Positions 17,937-26,966 of a stretch of 64,000 bases of DNA are shown here, one piece after another. The notes under the pieces were generated by a model, which saw only the letters and a program-made list of their open reading frames with translations, searched no databases and had not been told where the DNA came from. This stretch comes from DYMC01 sp035406705 (GTDB taxonomy: Bacteria > Verrucomicrobiota > Lentisphaeria > Victivallales > GWF2-50-93): positions 1 through 64,000 of the forward strand of contig CAYRRM010000001.1 in assembly GCA_964426675.1 (NCBI GenBank), written 5' to 3'. Position 1 is the first letter of the stretch. Each line of letters begins with the position of its first letter. Made by a program: the position numbers and the translations under genes.

Positions 17937-18509
17937 TTAAGTTTTGCAAAGTAAAAATGCGTTTATTACTTTTTCGTCATAGAATTCTCCTGACATATTT
18001 TTTAATTCTTCGATTGCTTCTGATGTTGTTTTTGGGATATTGTAATATCTATGGCTTGTCATAGCATCAAATGAATCAGCCACCGCGCATATTTTTGCTT
18101 CTAAAGAGATTTGATTTTTCTTTAGTGCATTTGGGTAACCTGAGGCATTTTCTCTTTCGTGGTGCTGGAGTATTACTTTTTGAGTTGTTTCATTGACATC
18201 GAAATTGAAAAAATCCTTTATATTGAATAGAGTATGAGTTTTGATTATCTCGTATTCGTCGGGGGAAAGTTGTTTTTTTTTAAGGATTTCATCTTTTATT
18301 TGGATTTTTCCGATGTCGTGAATAGCTGTGGCGTTTGCGAGAGCTGAAAGGAAAATATCATCTTTGATATTCATTTTTTCTGCGATTTTCACAGAGAGCT
18401 TTGCCACACGAATACAATGGGCTGTGATTTCAGGATCTTTTTGCGTTAAATAGTTAAGCATAATTTTGCTTTCTTCTCTGAGAGTTGAGATAAAATTGAA
18501 ATCTATCAT
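17937..18509 (-). CDS. Stand-alone HD-GYP-type phosphohydrolase
   Basis: This 190-residue protein is an HD-GYP domain without a receiver or sensor. It has the metal-binding HCIRVAKLS and AIHDIGKIQIKDEIL (HD pair) and the second motif HHERENASGYPN, a near match to HHExxDGxGYP. The following segment AKICAVADSFDAMTSHRYY is also family-typical. HD-GYP enzymes degrade cyclic-di-GMP or related cyclic dinucleotides. The G of the usual DG before GYP is replaced (ENASGYP), so specificity is uncertain. It abuts yjbQ with no gap, suggesting one transcript. Confidence 0.88.
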   Translation of the reverse strand: MIDFNFISTLREESKIMLNYLTQKDPEITAHCIRVAKLSVKIAEKMNIKDDIFLSALANATAIHDIGKIQIKDEILKKKQLSPDEYEIIKTHTLFNIKDFFNFDVNETTQKVILQHHERENASGYPNALKKNQISLEAKICAVADSFDAMTSHRYYNIPKTTSEAIEELKNMSGEFYDEKVINAFLLCKT

Positions 18510-18929
18510 TTATTCTCCAATAATTTTTATGAGTACTCTTTTCGGCCTATTTCCGTCAAACTCTCCATAGAATATTTGTTCCCAGGGTCCGAAATCGAGT
18601 TTTCCGTTAGTTATAGCCACTACGACTTCTCTTCCCATAATTTGTCTTTTTAGATGAGCATCGCCATTGTCTTCTCCGGTTCTGTTATGCAGGTATGCTG
18701 ATATTGGTTCGTGTGGGGCGAGTTTTTCGAGCCATTTTTCATAATCTTGATGAAGTCCTGATTCATCATCATTTATAAATACCGAGGCTGTAATATGCAT
18801 TGCATTGCAGAGGAGAATTCCCTCTTTTACGCCTGACTCAGAAAGCGCTTTTTCTACTTGAGGAGTAATATTTATGAATGCTCTCCTTGAGGGGATTTTC
18901 ATAATGAGTTCTTTTCTATAACTTTTCAT
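18510..18929 (-). CDS. yjbQ: YjbQ family protein (UPF0047; secondary thiamine-phosphate synthase-like)
   Basis: A 139-residue protein with the YjbQ signature: ITPQVEKALSESGVKEGI, CNAMHITASVFINDDESGL, the histidine motif NGDAHLKRQIMGREVVV and the tail DFGPWEQIFYGEFDGNRPKR. The family forms a trimeric beta barrel with conserved metal-binding histidines. E. coli YjbQ shows weak thiamine-phosphate synthase activity, although the true role is unclear. The length equals the family norm. An internal ATG (MKIPSRRAFINITP) ten codons in is another possible start. It lies back-to-back with tpiA. Confidence 0.92.
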   Translation of the reverse strand: MKSYRKELIMKIPSRRAFINITPQVEKALSESGVKEGILLCNAMHITASVFINDDESGLHQDYEKWLEKLAPHEPISAYLHNRTGEDNGDAHLKRQIMGREVVVAITNGKLDFGPWEQIFYGEFDGNRPKRVLIKIIGE

Positions 18930-18958
18930 TATTTTTTCTTCCTTTCATTAATTTTTTT

Positions 18959-18986
18959 TAGACTTTCAAAATATATGCAATATATT
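18959..18986 (+). promoter_or_regulatory. Possible promoter of the tpiA operon
   Basis: TAGACT (18959-18964), a 16-base spacer, and TATATT (18981-18986) lie 43 bases before the tpiA start. AGGAG at about 19019 is its ribosome-binding site. Confidence 0.4.
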
Positions 18987-19028
18987 ACCGCTTCAATAAA
19001 TTAAAATCAAAGAGTTTTAGGAGAAAAA

Positions 19029-19793
19029 ATGAGCAGAAAACTTTTTATAGCAGGAAACTGGAAGATGAATAAAACAGCCACAGAGGCTGCAGAACTTGTC
19101 TCAAAGTTGAAAGGCGAGCTTGCATCAGTTGGGGATAAGCTTATTATTGCTGTTTGTCCGCCATTTACAGCGCTTGACAGGGTTTATCCTATTTTGAAAG
19201 GTTCTAACATAGCGCTTGGCGCACAAAATCTTTCTGATAAAGCATCTGGTGCATATACAGGTGAAGTATCAGCTGCAATGCTTCTTGATATTGGAGTTAA
19301 GTATGTAATTATAGGGCATAGTGAGAGGCGGCAATACTATGGAGAAACGGACACATTGATTAATAAGAAAGCGAAATTCGCAATTTCAGCAGGACTTTTT
19401 CCAATAGTTTGTATCGGAGAGACACTTGAAGAAAGGGAAGCAGGTAAAATGGCAGAAGTAATCACCACTCAATTTAAAGGTTGTTTTGAATCATTTAGCA
19501 AAGATGAGATTTTAAAGACAACGATTGCTTATGAGCCAGTGTGGGCTATTGGGACAGGTAAAACAGCTACTCCACAGCAAGCACAGGAAGTACATGAGAT
19601 GATTAGAAAGATGCTTTCTGATAAGTTTGGCAGAGAAGTGGCTGAATCGGTCATAATCCAATATGGGGGTTCTGTTAAACCAGACAATGCCAGGGAGTTG
19701 ATGAGCCAGAAGGATATTGATGGGGCATTAGTTGGAGGAGCAAGCCTTGATGCTGTGGTTTTCGCAAAATTAATTAAAAATTCGATAGGATAA
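19029..19793 (+). CDS. tpiA: Triosephosphate isomerase
   Basis: This 254-residue enzyme interconverts dihydroxyacetone phosphate and glyceraldehyde 3-phosphate in glycolysis. All catalytic segments are visible: AGNWKMNKT (Asn/Lys), IIGHSERRQYYGE (catalytic His), AYEPVWAIGTGKTAT (catalytic Glu and mobile loop) and the phosphate-binding IQYGGSVKPDN and GALVGGASL. It has the normal length and a strong AGGAG site. It leads an operon with secG (5 bases later) and a hydroxyacid dehydrogenase. A near copy of the iterated palindrome (12/13) is at 19370. Confidence 0.99.
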   Translation: MSRKLFIAGNWKMNKTATEAAELVSKLKGELASVGDKLIIAVCPPFTALDRVYPILKGSNIALGAQNLSDKASGAYTGEVSAAMLLDIGVKYVIIGHSERRQYYGETDTLINKKAKFAISAGLFPIVCIGETLEEREAGKMAEVITTQFKGCFESFSKDEILKTTIAYEPVWAIGTGKTATPQQAQEVHEMIRKMLSDKFGREVAESVIIQYGGSVKPDNARELMSQKDIDGALVGGASLDAVVFAKLIKNSIG

Positions 19794-19797
19794 AAAT

Positions 19798-20304
19798 ATG
19801 CAGAATTTTTTAGTAACTGTATTGATGGCGGCGGATGTTTTCATCGCTTTGATAATCATTGCGCTGGTGCTTGTGCAACAATCAAAGGAAGGAGCACTTG
19901 GAGGAGCTTTTGGGGGAGTTGGGGAGTCAGTTTTTGGAGCACAAGCTGGAGGACATCTTACGAAGCTTACCGTAATTTTTTCTGTATTGTTTCTCTCTAT
20001 AACCCTTGCTCTTGCAATAATTATAGGACATCGAGCAAAGCCGGTTGGTTTAATGGATAGAGATGTTTCGATTAAAGAATCAAAAAGTTCTGAAGTTGAG
20101 CGTTTGAAAGATGATAGTGAAAAATCTATGAAAGAAATTGCGAAAGAAGCCTCTCTATCGGTGCAGGAAGGAAAAAAAGAAGCAGAAAATCTTTTGAATG
20201 AAGTTTCAGATGTATTGCAAAAGAAAGAAGATGTAAAAAAATCGGATTCTGCACCTGAACTTGAAATAAAAAAGACAGAGGAAAATTCTCCCCAAAAGAA
20301 ATGA
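19798..20304 (+). CDS. secG: Preprotein translocase subunit SecG with extended tail
   Basis: SecG is the small, dispensable subunit of the SecYEG channel. Two membrane helices (about 4-24 and 56-76) flank the conserved cytoplasmic loop VLVQQSKEGALGGAFGG...SVFGAQAG. The 168-residue length exceeds the usual 70-130 because of a charged Lys/Glu-rich tail (about 85-168), a feature seen in several PVC-type SecG proteins. The tpiA-secG order is common in bacteria. Its stop overlaps the next gene's ATG (ATGA), implying coupled translation. Confidence 0.95.
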   Translation: MQNFLVTVLMAADVFIALIIIALVLVQQSKEGALGGAFGGVGESVFGAQAGGHLTKLTVIFSVLFLSITLALAIIIGHRAKPVGLMDRDVSIKESKSSEVERLKDDSEKSMKEIAKEASLSVQEGKKEAENLLNEVSDVLQKKEDVKKSDSAPELEIKKTEENSPQKK

Positions 20305-21314
20305 ATTATACTGCGGCTTTCTATGAAGTATTCGAAGAGGAAGAAGCAGAATTAAGAAAATTCTTGCCTCCAGAGAAAAAATATTTCTTTACTTCTAAAA
20401 CCATTCAAGCAGAACATAGAGATGATGAGCCGCCTTCTAAAATAATAAGTATAAGAACACAATCAAGAATTCCAGATAATTGGGCGGTAATTTTAGAGGC
20501 AATAATAACGCGTTCAACAGGTTACGACCATATAACAGATTATCTTCAAAGGAATTCTGCCGGTGAAAAAATCGCGGCAGCTTATTTGCCTGATTATGCA
20601 GCGAGGGCTGTTGCTGAACACGCAATGATGCTCTGGACAGCTCTTTTGCGAAAATCCCAAGAGATGAAAACAGCTTTTGAGAATTTTTACAGAGATTCTC
20701 TTACAGGAAGGGAGATTCAAGGAAGGAAAATTGCAGTAATTGGCGTAGGTAGAATTGGCTCTCAAATAATAGATATTGCGTCGGGACTGAAAATGGATTA
20801 TGTTGGGGTTGATATTGTTGAAAGAGAAGAACTGAAGGAAAAATATAACCTCAAATATCTACCTCTTCTTGAAGCAATTTCCCGCTCGGAAATAATTGTC
20901 TCAGCCCTTCCTCTTACAGAACAAACGAAAGGACTTTTAAGAAAAGACATTTTTTTAAGGGCGCCCTCCCGGGCAATATTTGTAAATGTTGGTAGGGGGG
21001 AGGTCGTTTCAAATTCTGATTTGCTTGAATTGCTTGAGAGAGGTATTTTATCAGGAATTGGTCTGGATGTTTTTAATTATGAGAAGGAACTTGCAGAGCT
21101 TCTTAGGGATAAAAAGCCTATCAACAATTTTCCTGTTGAGGTGAGAATGGAACTTAATGCGATATTGAAGATGAAAGAATACCCCAATTGTATTTTTACA
21201 CCGCATAATGCTTTTAATACTGAGGAATCGGTTTTGCGAAAATCGCAAAAAACTGCGGAAAATCTTATTTCCTATCTGAAATCCGGGAAATTTATAAGCT
21301 CGATAGAAATCTAA
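20301..21314 (+). CDS. D-2-hydroxyacid dehydrogenase, NAD-binding
   Basis: The 337 residues show the D-isomer 2-hydroxyacid dehydrogenase fold: the substrate domain (TRSTGYDHI, substrate-binding), Rossmann motif GVGRIGSQI with VDIVEREE, LPLTEQTKGLL, the catalytic-Arg segment NVGRGEVV and the catalytic histidine in FTPHNAFNTEESV. The overall layout resembles D-lactate dehydrogenase-like members (DVFNYEKEL). It probably reduces pyruvate or another 2-oxoacid. It is translationally coupled to secG. The iterated palindrome at 21235 encodes LRKSQ near the C-terminus. Confidence 0.93.
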   Translation: MNYTAAFYEVFEEEEAELRKFLPPEKKYFFTSKTIQAEHRDDEPPSKIISIRTQSRIPDNWAVILEAIITRSTGYDHITDYLQRNSAGEKIAAAYLPDYAARAVAEHAMMLWTALLRKSQEMKTAFENFYRDSLTGREIQGRKIAVIGVGRIGSQIIDIASGLKMDYVGVDIVEREELKEKYNLKYLPLLEAISRSEIIVSALPLTEQTKGLLRKDIFLRAPSRAIFVNVGRGEVVSNSDLLELLERGILSGIGLDVFNYEKELAELLRDKKPINNFPVEVRMELNAILKMKEYPNCIFTPHNAFNTEESVLRKSQKTAENLISYLKSGKFISSIEI

Positions 21315-21413
21315 AAATAGGAATGCTATTGAGGATAATTTTTTCATATTTATGCACAAAATTTTCCAGTATTTTTTTATTTTTAATTTATAAAAATAAT
21401 GGGAGGGGAGGCT

Positions 21414-23192
21414 ATGTTAAATTATTTTATTACCTCACTTAATAAAAAGCGCTATCTAACGTCTGCTATAATTCTCAGTGCTTTATTTTATGCTAATACG
21501 ATATTAATAGGGGAACTTCCTAAAATAATTTTTGATTCGGATATGTCAAGTGATCATGATGACGTTGGTGATATAGCTATTTTGCATGGTTTGGCAAGTA
21601 TGGGGGAGTGCGAGATAATTGGAATGATGGTTTCATCTAAAAATGGAGGAACTGCGTTATGTATGGATGCAATAAACACATATTATGGTAAGCCTGATAT
21701 TCCGATTGGTGTACCTCCTGACGTGGGTGGGATTGGAGAATATGCAGGGCTGATAGCTGCTGAATATCCATATGATTTAAAGGATCCGAAAGATTGTCCT
21801 CTGGCAGCAAAACTTTATCGTAAACTATTGTCGTCATCTCCTGATAAGAGTGTAACCATTGTTACGACGGGTTATCTTAATAATCTTAAATCATTATTGG
21901 AGTCTGGGTCGGATGAGTACAGTCCTCTTAATGGAATAGAACTTGTGAAGAAAAAAGTGAAAATTTGGGTTTGTGCTGGTGGTTGTTTTCCGCGCGGGAA
22001 TGAGTTTAATTTTAGAGTTGTTCCAGAGGGGGCATTTTATACTGTAAAGCATTGGCCAACTGCTGTTATGTATATTGGATTTGATATAGGGCAAGCTATT
22101 TATACTTGTGGGCGTTTACCTGAACTTCCAGCAGATAATCCGATACGGCGTGTTTATGTTGATATAAAGAAACTTTATCCGTATCCATCGTGGGGACAGA
22201 TAGGGATTTATTATGCTGTTCGTGGGTCAAATGGATTATGGGATGCTGTTACGGTTGGTCATAATAATTGTGATGAAAATGGGACTAATTGGTGGAGTAC
22301 TGATAGTGATCCGGGTGGAGATGAGGAACAGGGATATCTTGTGGAAAAGGTTAGAACTCCAGTTCGTGCATCTCTCGATGCTTTAATAATGCTTTCTCCG
22401 AACAATGGAACTCCGAGTAAGCCTGGAGAGCCTACGGATATAAGAGCAAAAATCAACGGGAATAATATTGAACTGAGCTGGGAAGATAATGCATATAATG
22501 AGAAAGGTTTTAAAATAGAACGTGGAGTTAATGGAATCTATAAAGAGATAGCGAGAGTTCCTGCCAATGTTACCAGTTATGTTGATAAAATTCCTACGAT
22601 AAAGAATATATCTTACAGAATAAAAAGTTTTAATGATGTTGGTGATTCGATTTTTTCATATACATGGATTTATAGTGGTTGGGAAGAAATTAATCTAACA
22701 AAACCAGGAGATTTGCCTTTATATAGTTATTACCAATATTGTAATCTCAGGTGGTGTAGGGGAGGTGATTTCAGGCCAGAGCATATTGTGCTAAATAATG
22801 ATTCTGAGCATGGAAAAAATTTTGCAATATATGTTGATGTAGGAGCTCTTGGGGCAGAGGGGGCTTTTTATGTTTATTTTTTCTTTAATGATCTAAAAAA
22901 TTGGTATCGTTTGAATGTTGATAACAAAACAACTAAATTAGAGAAATCTATAAATGGAAAATTGATTCAAATTGCTACAGGCAAAGGTATTGAGATTGGG
23001 AATGGAACTAACCTTAAATCGTGGAAAATCGAGGTAATCCCTTCCGGTCAGATTAAATTTATCAGCGAGGGCCAAACGATATTAAGTGTTACAGATGATA
23101 AGCTAATTTTTGACAGGGGTAAGATTGGGCTTGGTGGTATAGCACGTACGCCGATTTGGGAGAATTTCCATTTTGAAATTTTAGAGAGATAA
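21414..23192 (+). CDS. Secreted nucleoside-hydrolase-like protein with FN3 and lectin-like domains
   Basis: Start chosen at 21414 because GGGAGGGGAGG directly precedes it; an in-frame ATG 15 bases earlier lies before that site. The protein has a signal peptide, then an inosine/uridine nucleoside hydrolase-like domain (about 40-310) with the calcium-binding motif IIFDSDMSSDHDDVGD. A fibronectin type III domain follows (PGEPTDIRAKINGNNIELSWEDN...). A C-terminal beta-sandwich of the concanavalin/DUF1080 sort (about 430-590) comes last. Nucleoside hydrolases release ribose from nucleosides, and secreted multi-domain forms in PVC and Bacteroidetes may act on other N-glycosides or be sugar-binding. 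Substrate unknown. Confidence 0.85.
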   Translation: MLNYFITSLNKKRYLTSAIILSALFYANTILIGELPKIIFDSDMSSDHDDVGDIAILHGLASMGECEIIGMMVSSKNGGTALCMDAINTYYGKPDIPIGVPPDVGGIGEYAGLIAAEYPYDLKDPKDCPLAAKLYRKLLSSSPDKSVTIVTTGYLNNLKSLLESGSDEYSPLNGIELVKKKVKIWVCAGGCFPRGNEFNFRVVPEGAFYTVKHWPTAVMYIGFDIGQAIYTCGRLPELPADNPIRRVYVDIKKLYPYPSWGQIGIYYAVRGSNGLWDAVTVGHNNCDENGTNWWSTDSDPGGDEEQGYLVEKVRTPVRASLDALIMLSPNNGTPSKPGEPTDIRAKINGNNIELSWEDNAYNEKGFKIERGVNGIYKEIARVPANVTSYVDKIPTIKNISYRIKSFNDVGDSIFSYTWIYSGWEEINLTKPGDLPLYSYYQYCNLRWCRGGDFRPEHIVLNNDSEHGKNFAIYVDVGALGAEGAFYVYFFFNDLKNWYRLNVDNKTTKLEKSINGKLIQIATGKGIEIGNGTNLKSWKIEVIPSGQIKFISEGQTILSVTDDKLIFDRGKIGLGGIARTPIWENFHFEILER

Positions 23193-23239
23193 AATTGAGA
23201 ATAATGCACTGATTTAGCAATTACTTAAAGATTATTTTT

Positions 23240-25243
23240 TTAGCCTTTTACACCGCCTTCGGTGAGTCCTCTCGTAAATAATTTCATTGTAAATATAAAA
23301 AGGATTATTATCGGGATACTTGCCATCGCATAACCAGCCATTAAAGGTCCCCATAGTTTTATGTATTCGCCAGACATTCTGAGTAATTGAACCATTACGG
23401 GAAGTCTGGATTGATCTCTTACTACGATTAAAGGCATTACGAAGTCATTCCATTGGGTCATAAAATGCATTACTCCAACTGTACCTAATATTGGTCCGGC
23501 AAGTGGAAGGACGATAATTTTCATTTGTTGAAAATGGTTGGCGCCATCTATTTCTGCGGCTTCGAAAAGGTCTTGTGGAATATCTTCTACAAAAGATCTG
23601 AGAACGAAGATTCCAAAGATTTGGCCAGCAGATGCACCAACTATGATTAAAGCCGTTAAAGTATTAAGTAGAGTAAGATCGCGTAAGAGTCTGAAAAGTG
23701 GTACTAAATTTGCGATTGTAGGCATCATCATAAGAATTAGAATAGCATTCCAGATAAATGTTGAAAGGGGCATTCTGTATCTTGCAAAGAAATAAGCTGC
23801 ACAAAGGGCAAGAAAGAGAGTAAGAATTGTGGAGCTTATAGATATTACAACACTGTTTGCAAGGGTTGGCGTTATCATTTTATATGCCATTTGCCAGTTT
23901 TCCCAGTGCATGGGGTGAGTTAATGTTGCAGGGGCAAAATAAAACTGTTGATTGTCTTTTAAGCTGACAATCACCATTAAATACAAAGGAATCATAGCGC
24001 AAAAGAGGACAGAAATTATGATGGCATGTTTTGTAAAGCGCAGAAAATAAGCAAAAATTTTTGCTAATATTGGATGTGTTTTCTGTTTTTTTTGTGGTTG
24101 TTCACTTGAGGAACTTTCTTCTTTTTTAAAGTTTTTTAATATATGTGAGAATAATGATTTAAACTCTGGATAAGGAAATGCTGTAATAGTTAGAGCAATT
24201 CCAACTGCAATGAAACGACCAAAATAGAAACAAATTCCAGCAAGTAAAAGAGCTGAAACTTGCAAGGCTCGTTTTTGCCACTTTTTTACTTCACTCCACA
24301 CAGTTATCATGTTACTTAACTTTTGTAGAGACATAACGATTGCGGTTAGAACAAGACCTACGGCACAGGCGAAGCCCATATCTTGATCGAGGAAGGCTTT
24401 TCTGAGCATGAAAAGTGCTGGCACTGTTGCATTGCCACCTGGACCTCCTTCCATTCCGGCAAGAGCGAGAATCATACCTGCATCTTTAATTGTGTCTATA
24501 ATTACAAAAACGAGAAGCAACTTTATTGATTGAGTAATGAGTGGAAGTTCAATTTTTGTGAATTTAGTGAACCAATTGACGCCGTCAACTTCGGAAGCTT
24601 CATAGATGTCTTTTGGTATTCCCTGTAATCTGGCCAGGTAAGTTAGGACGGCGAAAGAACCAACCCATGGGAAACCCCAGATAATACATGCCGGCACAAT
24701 TAGTTTTGGATCGCCGAGCCAGGCAGGTGAATTTCCATATACAAAAATACCTCCCCAGTTGAATGTTTTATCGAGCCATACAAGGATATTAAAAATTCCA
24801 CTTGCATATAGGAACTTATTTAAATATCCATTTGTAGCTTCGAAAAAGAAGGAACGCCATATGAGGACAACTATAAGACCAGGTATTACCATAGGTACAA
24901 CAAAGAGAACCCTGTAAAGGAACTGGATTTTTTCACTTCGGCATCGGTGGATACATACAGCAACCAAAAGAGCTGGTATCATTTTTATAACGTTCCATAT
25001 ACCGAGAGTAAAAGCAAGTTCAAATGAACGCCAGAAATCAGTATTAGATAAAAGTCTTTTAAAGTTTTCAATTCCTACATATTCTCTAATTTCCGCACCA
25101 TTCCATCTATAAAAACTATGAAAAATACCGCTGGCGGCAGGATAATACTGGAAAAGAGCAATTAAAATAATTGTAGGCAGGATGAACAAATATAATTCCC
25201 AATGATGCCTGACATTTTTCCATTTTATACTTTTTGCTGGCAT
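23240..25243 (-). CDS. ABC sugar transporter, both permease subunits fused in one chain
   Basis: The 667 residues contain two MalF/MalG-type permeases. The first (about 15-310) carries the EAA motif EASEVDG (215-221). A hydrophobic pair and a polar linker (KKEESSSSEQPQKKQK, about 373-389) then lead to the second permease (about 405-665) with EAAEIDG (561-567). In most importers these are separate proteins. It would form the membrane channel for the binding protein encoded next door. No ATPase gene is present in the window, so a shared MsmX/MsmK-type ATPase elsewhere is likely. The gene ends facing the nucleoside-hydrolase gene. Confidence 0.93.
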   Translation of the reverse strand: MPAKSIKWKNVRHHWELYLFILPTIILIALFQYYPAASGIFHSFYRWNGAEIREYVGIENFKRLLSNTDFWRSFELAFTLGIWNVIKMIPALLVAVCIHRCRSEKIQFLYRVLFVVPMVIPGLIVVLIWRSFFFEATNGYLNKFLYASGIFNILVWLDKTFNWGGIFVYGNSPAWLGDPKLIVPACIIWGFPWVGSFAVLTYLARLQGIPKDIYEASEVDGVNWFTKFTKIELPLITQSIKLLLVFVIIDTIKDAGMILALAGMEGGPGGNATVPALFMLRKAFLDQDMGFACAVGLVLTAIVMSLQKLSNMITVWSEVKKWQKRALQVSALLLAGICFYFGRFIAVGIALTITAFPYPEFKSLFSHILKNFKKEESSSSEQPQKKQKTHPILAKIFAYFLRFTKHAIIISVLFCAMIPLYLMVIVSLKDNQQFYFAPATLTHPMHWENWQMAYKMITPTLANSVVISISSTILTLFLALCAAYFFARYRMPLSTFIWNAILILMMMPTIANLVPLFRLLRDLTLLNTLTALIIVGASAGQIFGIFVLRSFVEDIPQDLFEAAEIDGANHFQQMKIIVLPLAGPILGTVGVMHFMTQWNDFVMPLIVVRDQSRLPVMVQLLRMSGEYIKLWGPLMAGYAMASIPIIILFIFTMKLFTRGLTEGGVKG

Positions 25244-25271
25244 ATTTTTTTGATTCCTTTATCTCGAAAGT

Positions 25272-26966
25272 TCAAAAAGCATTTTTTGTTTTTAAATAGT
25301 TTTCTTTTGCTTTTTTTAGAATTTCAGGGCGATGTACATAGGGTCCATATTCTTTGTCTTCCGGACCTTTTTCTACTCTCCAGAATTGTTCAGCAATCCA
25401 TACATCCTGATTTAGTTGCCTGTCTCTTGTTTGAGCTCTATATTTTATCCATACTGAATCTGCGAGAGTTTTGTCAGATTCAGATAAAGCCAAACCACGA
25501 AGTCCTGTTAAAAACCTTTCATTTATGGCGATACCTCTTTGTCTATCTTTCATTTGCTCAAGGAAATCAAAGTAGCCTTTTTCTTTGTAAAAAGGTTCGA
25601 ATTCGGATACAAATTGTTCTGCTGTGAATTCACGATTTACCTGGTAAAGAGAATTGAGCTGGAACCATTTTATCCACGTTTCTCCTCCCAGATAAGGGTT
25701 GAAATTGCCGTATATACCTTCGTAATTAGGCTCGAAGCCTTCGAGAATTGCGTCCATAGAAGTATTTTTTATTGCGGGGATCCAACCTATGATTTTGTTT
25801 AATCTTTCGTTATTTTCCTTTGAGGCGAGGAACATTAAGAAATCGAGAGCAGTTTCTGATGATTTACTCATTCTGTTTACAGCGAACATAAATCCAACGC
25901 CTGGGTTTTCATAACGAGGTCCCGGTACAAGATCGCCAAATTCCGGATCATCCGGTGTTGGTATTGGAAAATCCATAATACCAAGTTCAAATTTTCCTTT
26001 AGTTTGCTGTTGAAGACTTCTTGCATCCCACGTGCCGGTTGTCATGAAAACCGCTCTTTGTTGGGCGAATAGGAGTACACCATCATCCCTGTTTAAGCCT
26101 GTGAAACCAGGTTGGCAATTATCTGAGATGAATCTGGTTACCTGTAGCATACTCATTATAGGGCGTTCTTTGAAGGTCATTACTCCTGAACGAATTGCAG
26201 AGAAGAACTCATCATTGCTAACATAAGCATCTCTTGTAAAATCGGCTTTTTCCATTAAACGATAAGTCAAAATATCAGCCATTCCATAATTCCACATTCC
26301 GAAATGATATTTGGAGCCCACAATAGCTGTATAAGGTCTACCCTTATTATCTTTTTTTTCTGCGATTTTTTTACATATAGACTTAAATTCTTGATAATTT
26401 TTAGGAATTTTATCAGAACCTGTCAATTTTTTTAGTAGGTCTTTATTGTAGAAAACACGTATAGAAAAAGCTGATAGGGGAATAGTCATGAATTCCTGCA
26501 TTTCATTTACATATGCGGCAGACATTCCATCCCTGTAAGTATTTCGGAAGGTAACATTTGCGAATTCATTGTTTTTATTATAAGGGTTAGGTTTATTGAT
26601 ATATGGAGTTAAGACCATGCAATAACGATTGTAATAAGCAATCATAAGTTGATATGGAATCATTCCCATTTCCACGATATCAGGAGCCGTTCCTCCGATT
26701 ATTTGAGTACTTAACCACTGCCCATAAACACTTTCAGGAATTGCCTCTTGAATTATTCTTACATTTGGATGAAGTTTCTGATATTCCTCTGCTAATTTGT
26801 TGAAAGCATCGCGAACGCCACTCTCAAGTTGCCAATGTGAAATTCTAATTGTAATGGTGCCCGGGGGAGCTTCATTTATTCTATATGTAACAACGGATAT
26901 GATAGCGATAACATATACTAATAAAATAACTAATAACGCGTAGTATTTTTTTAAAATCTCTTTCAT
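25272..26966 (-). CDS. Extracellular solute-binding protein, family 1 (sugar type)
   Basis: A 564-residue binding protein anchored by an N-terminal membrane helix (YYALLVILLVYVIAIISVV), not a lipobox. The family 1 pattern is clear: ITIRISHWQ, FNKLAEEYQKLHPNVRI, GGTAPDIVEMG, VFYNKDLLKKLTG, AVFMTTGTWDARSLQ and a C-terminal helical part. It should capture an oligosaccharide or sugar in the periplasm for the fused permease 28 bases downstream. It overlaps the TPR lipoprotein gene by four bases. At 564 aa it is longer than typical (~420), which is common for binding proteins taking larger glycans. Confidence 0.92.
   Translation of the reverse strand: MKEILKKYYALLVILLVYVIAIISVVTYRINEAPPGTITIRISHWQLESGVRDAFNKLAEEYQKLHPNVRIIQEAIPESVYGQWLSTQIIGGTAPDIVEMGMIPYQLMIAYYNRYCMVLTPYINKPNPYNKNNEFANVTFRNTYRDGMSAAYVNEMQEFMTIPLSAFSIRVFYNKDLLKKLTGSDKIPKNYQEFKSICKKIAEKKDNKGRPYTAIVGSKYHFGMWNYGMADILTYRLMEKADFTRDAYVSNDEFFSAIRSGVMTFKERPIMSMLQVTRFISDNCQPGFTGLNRDDGVLLFAQQRAVFMTTGTWDARSLQQQTKGKFELGIMDFPIPTPDDPEFGDLVPGPRYENPGVGFMFAVNRMSKSSETALDFLMFLASKENNERLNKIIGWIPAIKNTSMDAILEGFEPNYEGIYGNFNPYLGGETWIKWFQLNSLYQVNREFTAEQFVSEFEPFYKEKGYFDFLEQMKDRQRGIAINERFLTGLRGLALSESDKTLADSVWIKYRAQTRDRQLNQDVWIAEQFWRVEKGPEDKEYGPYVHRPEILKKAKENYLKTKNAF

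Noticed and set aside
18381..18398. 17 of 18 bases match part of the CRISPR repeat (TGCGATTTTC-CAGAGAG) inside the HD-GYP gene
   Set aside because: Most of the match is a one-mismatch copy of the iterated palindrome; the GAGAG extension is probably chance and no other repeat features are present.
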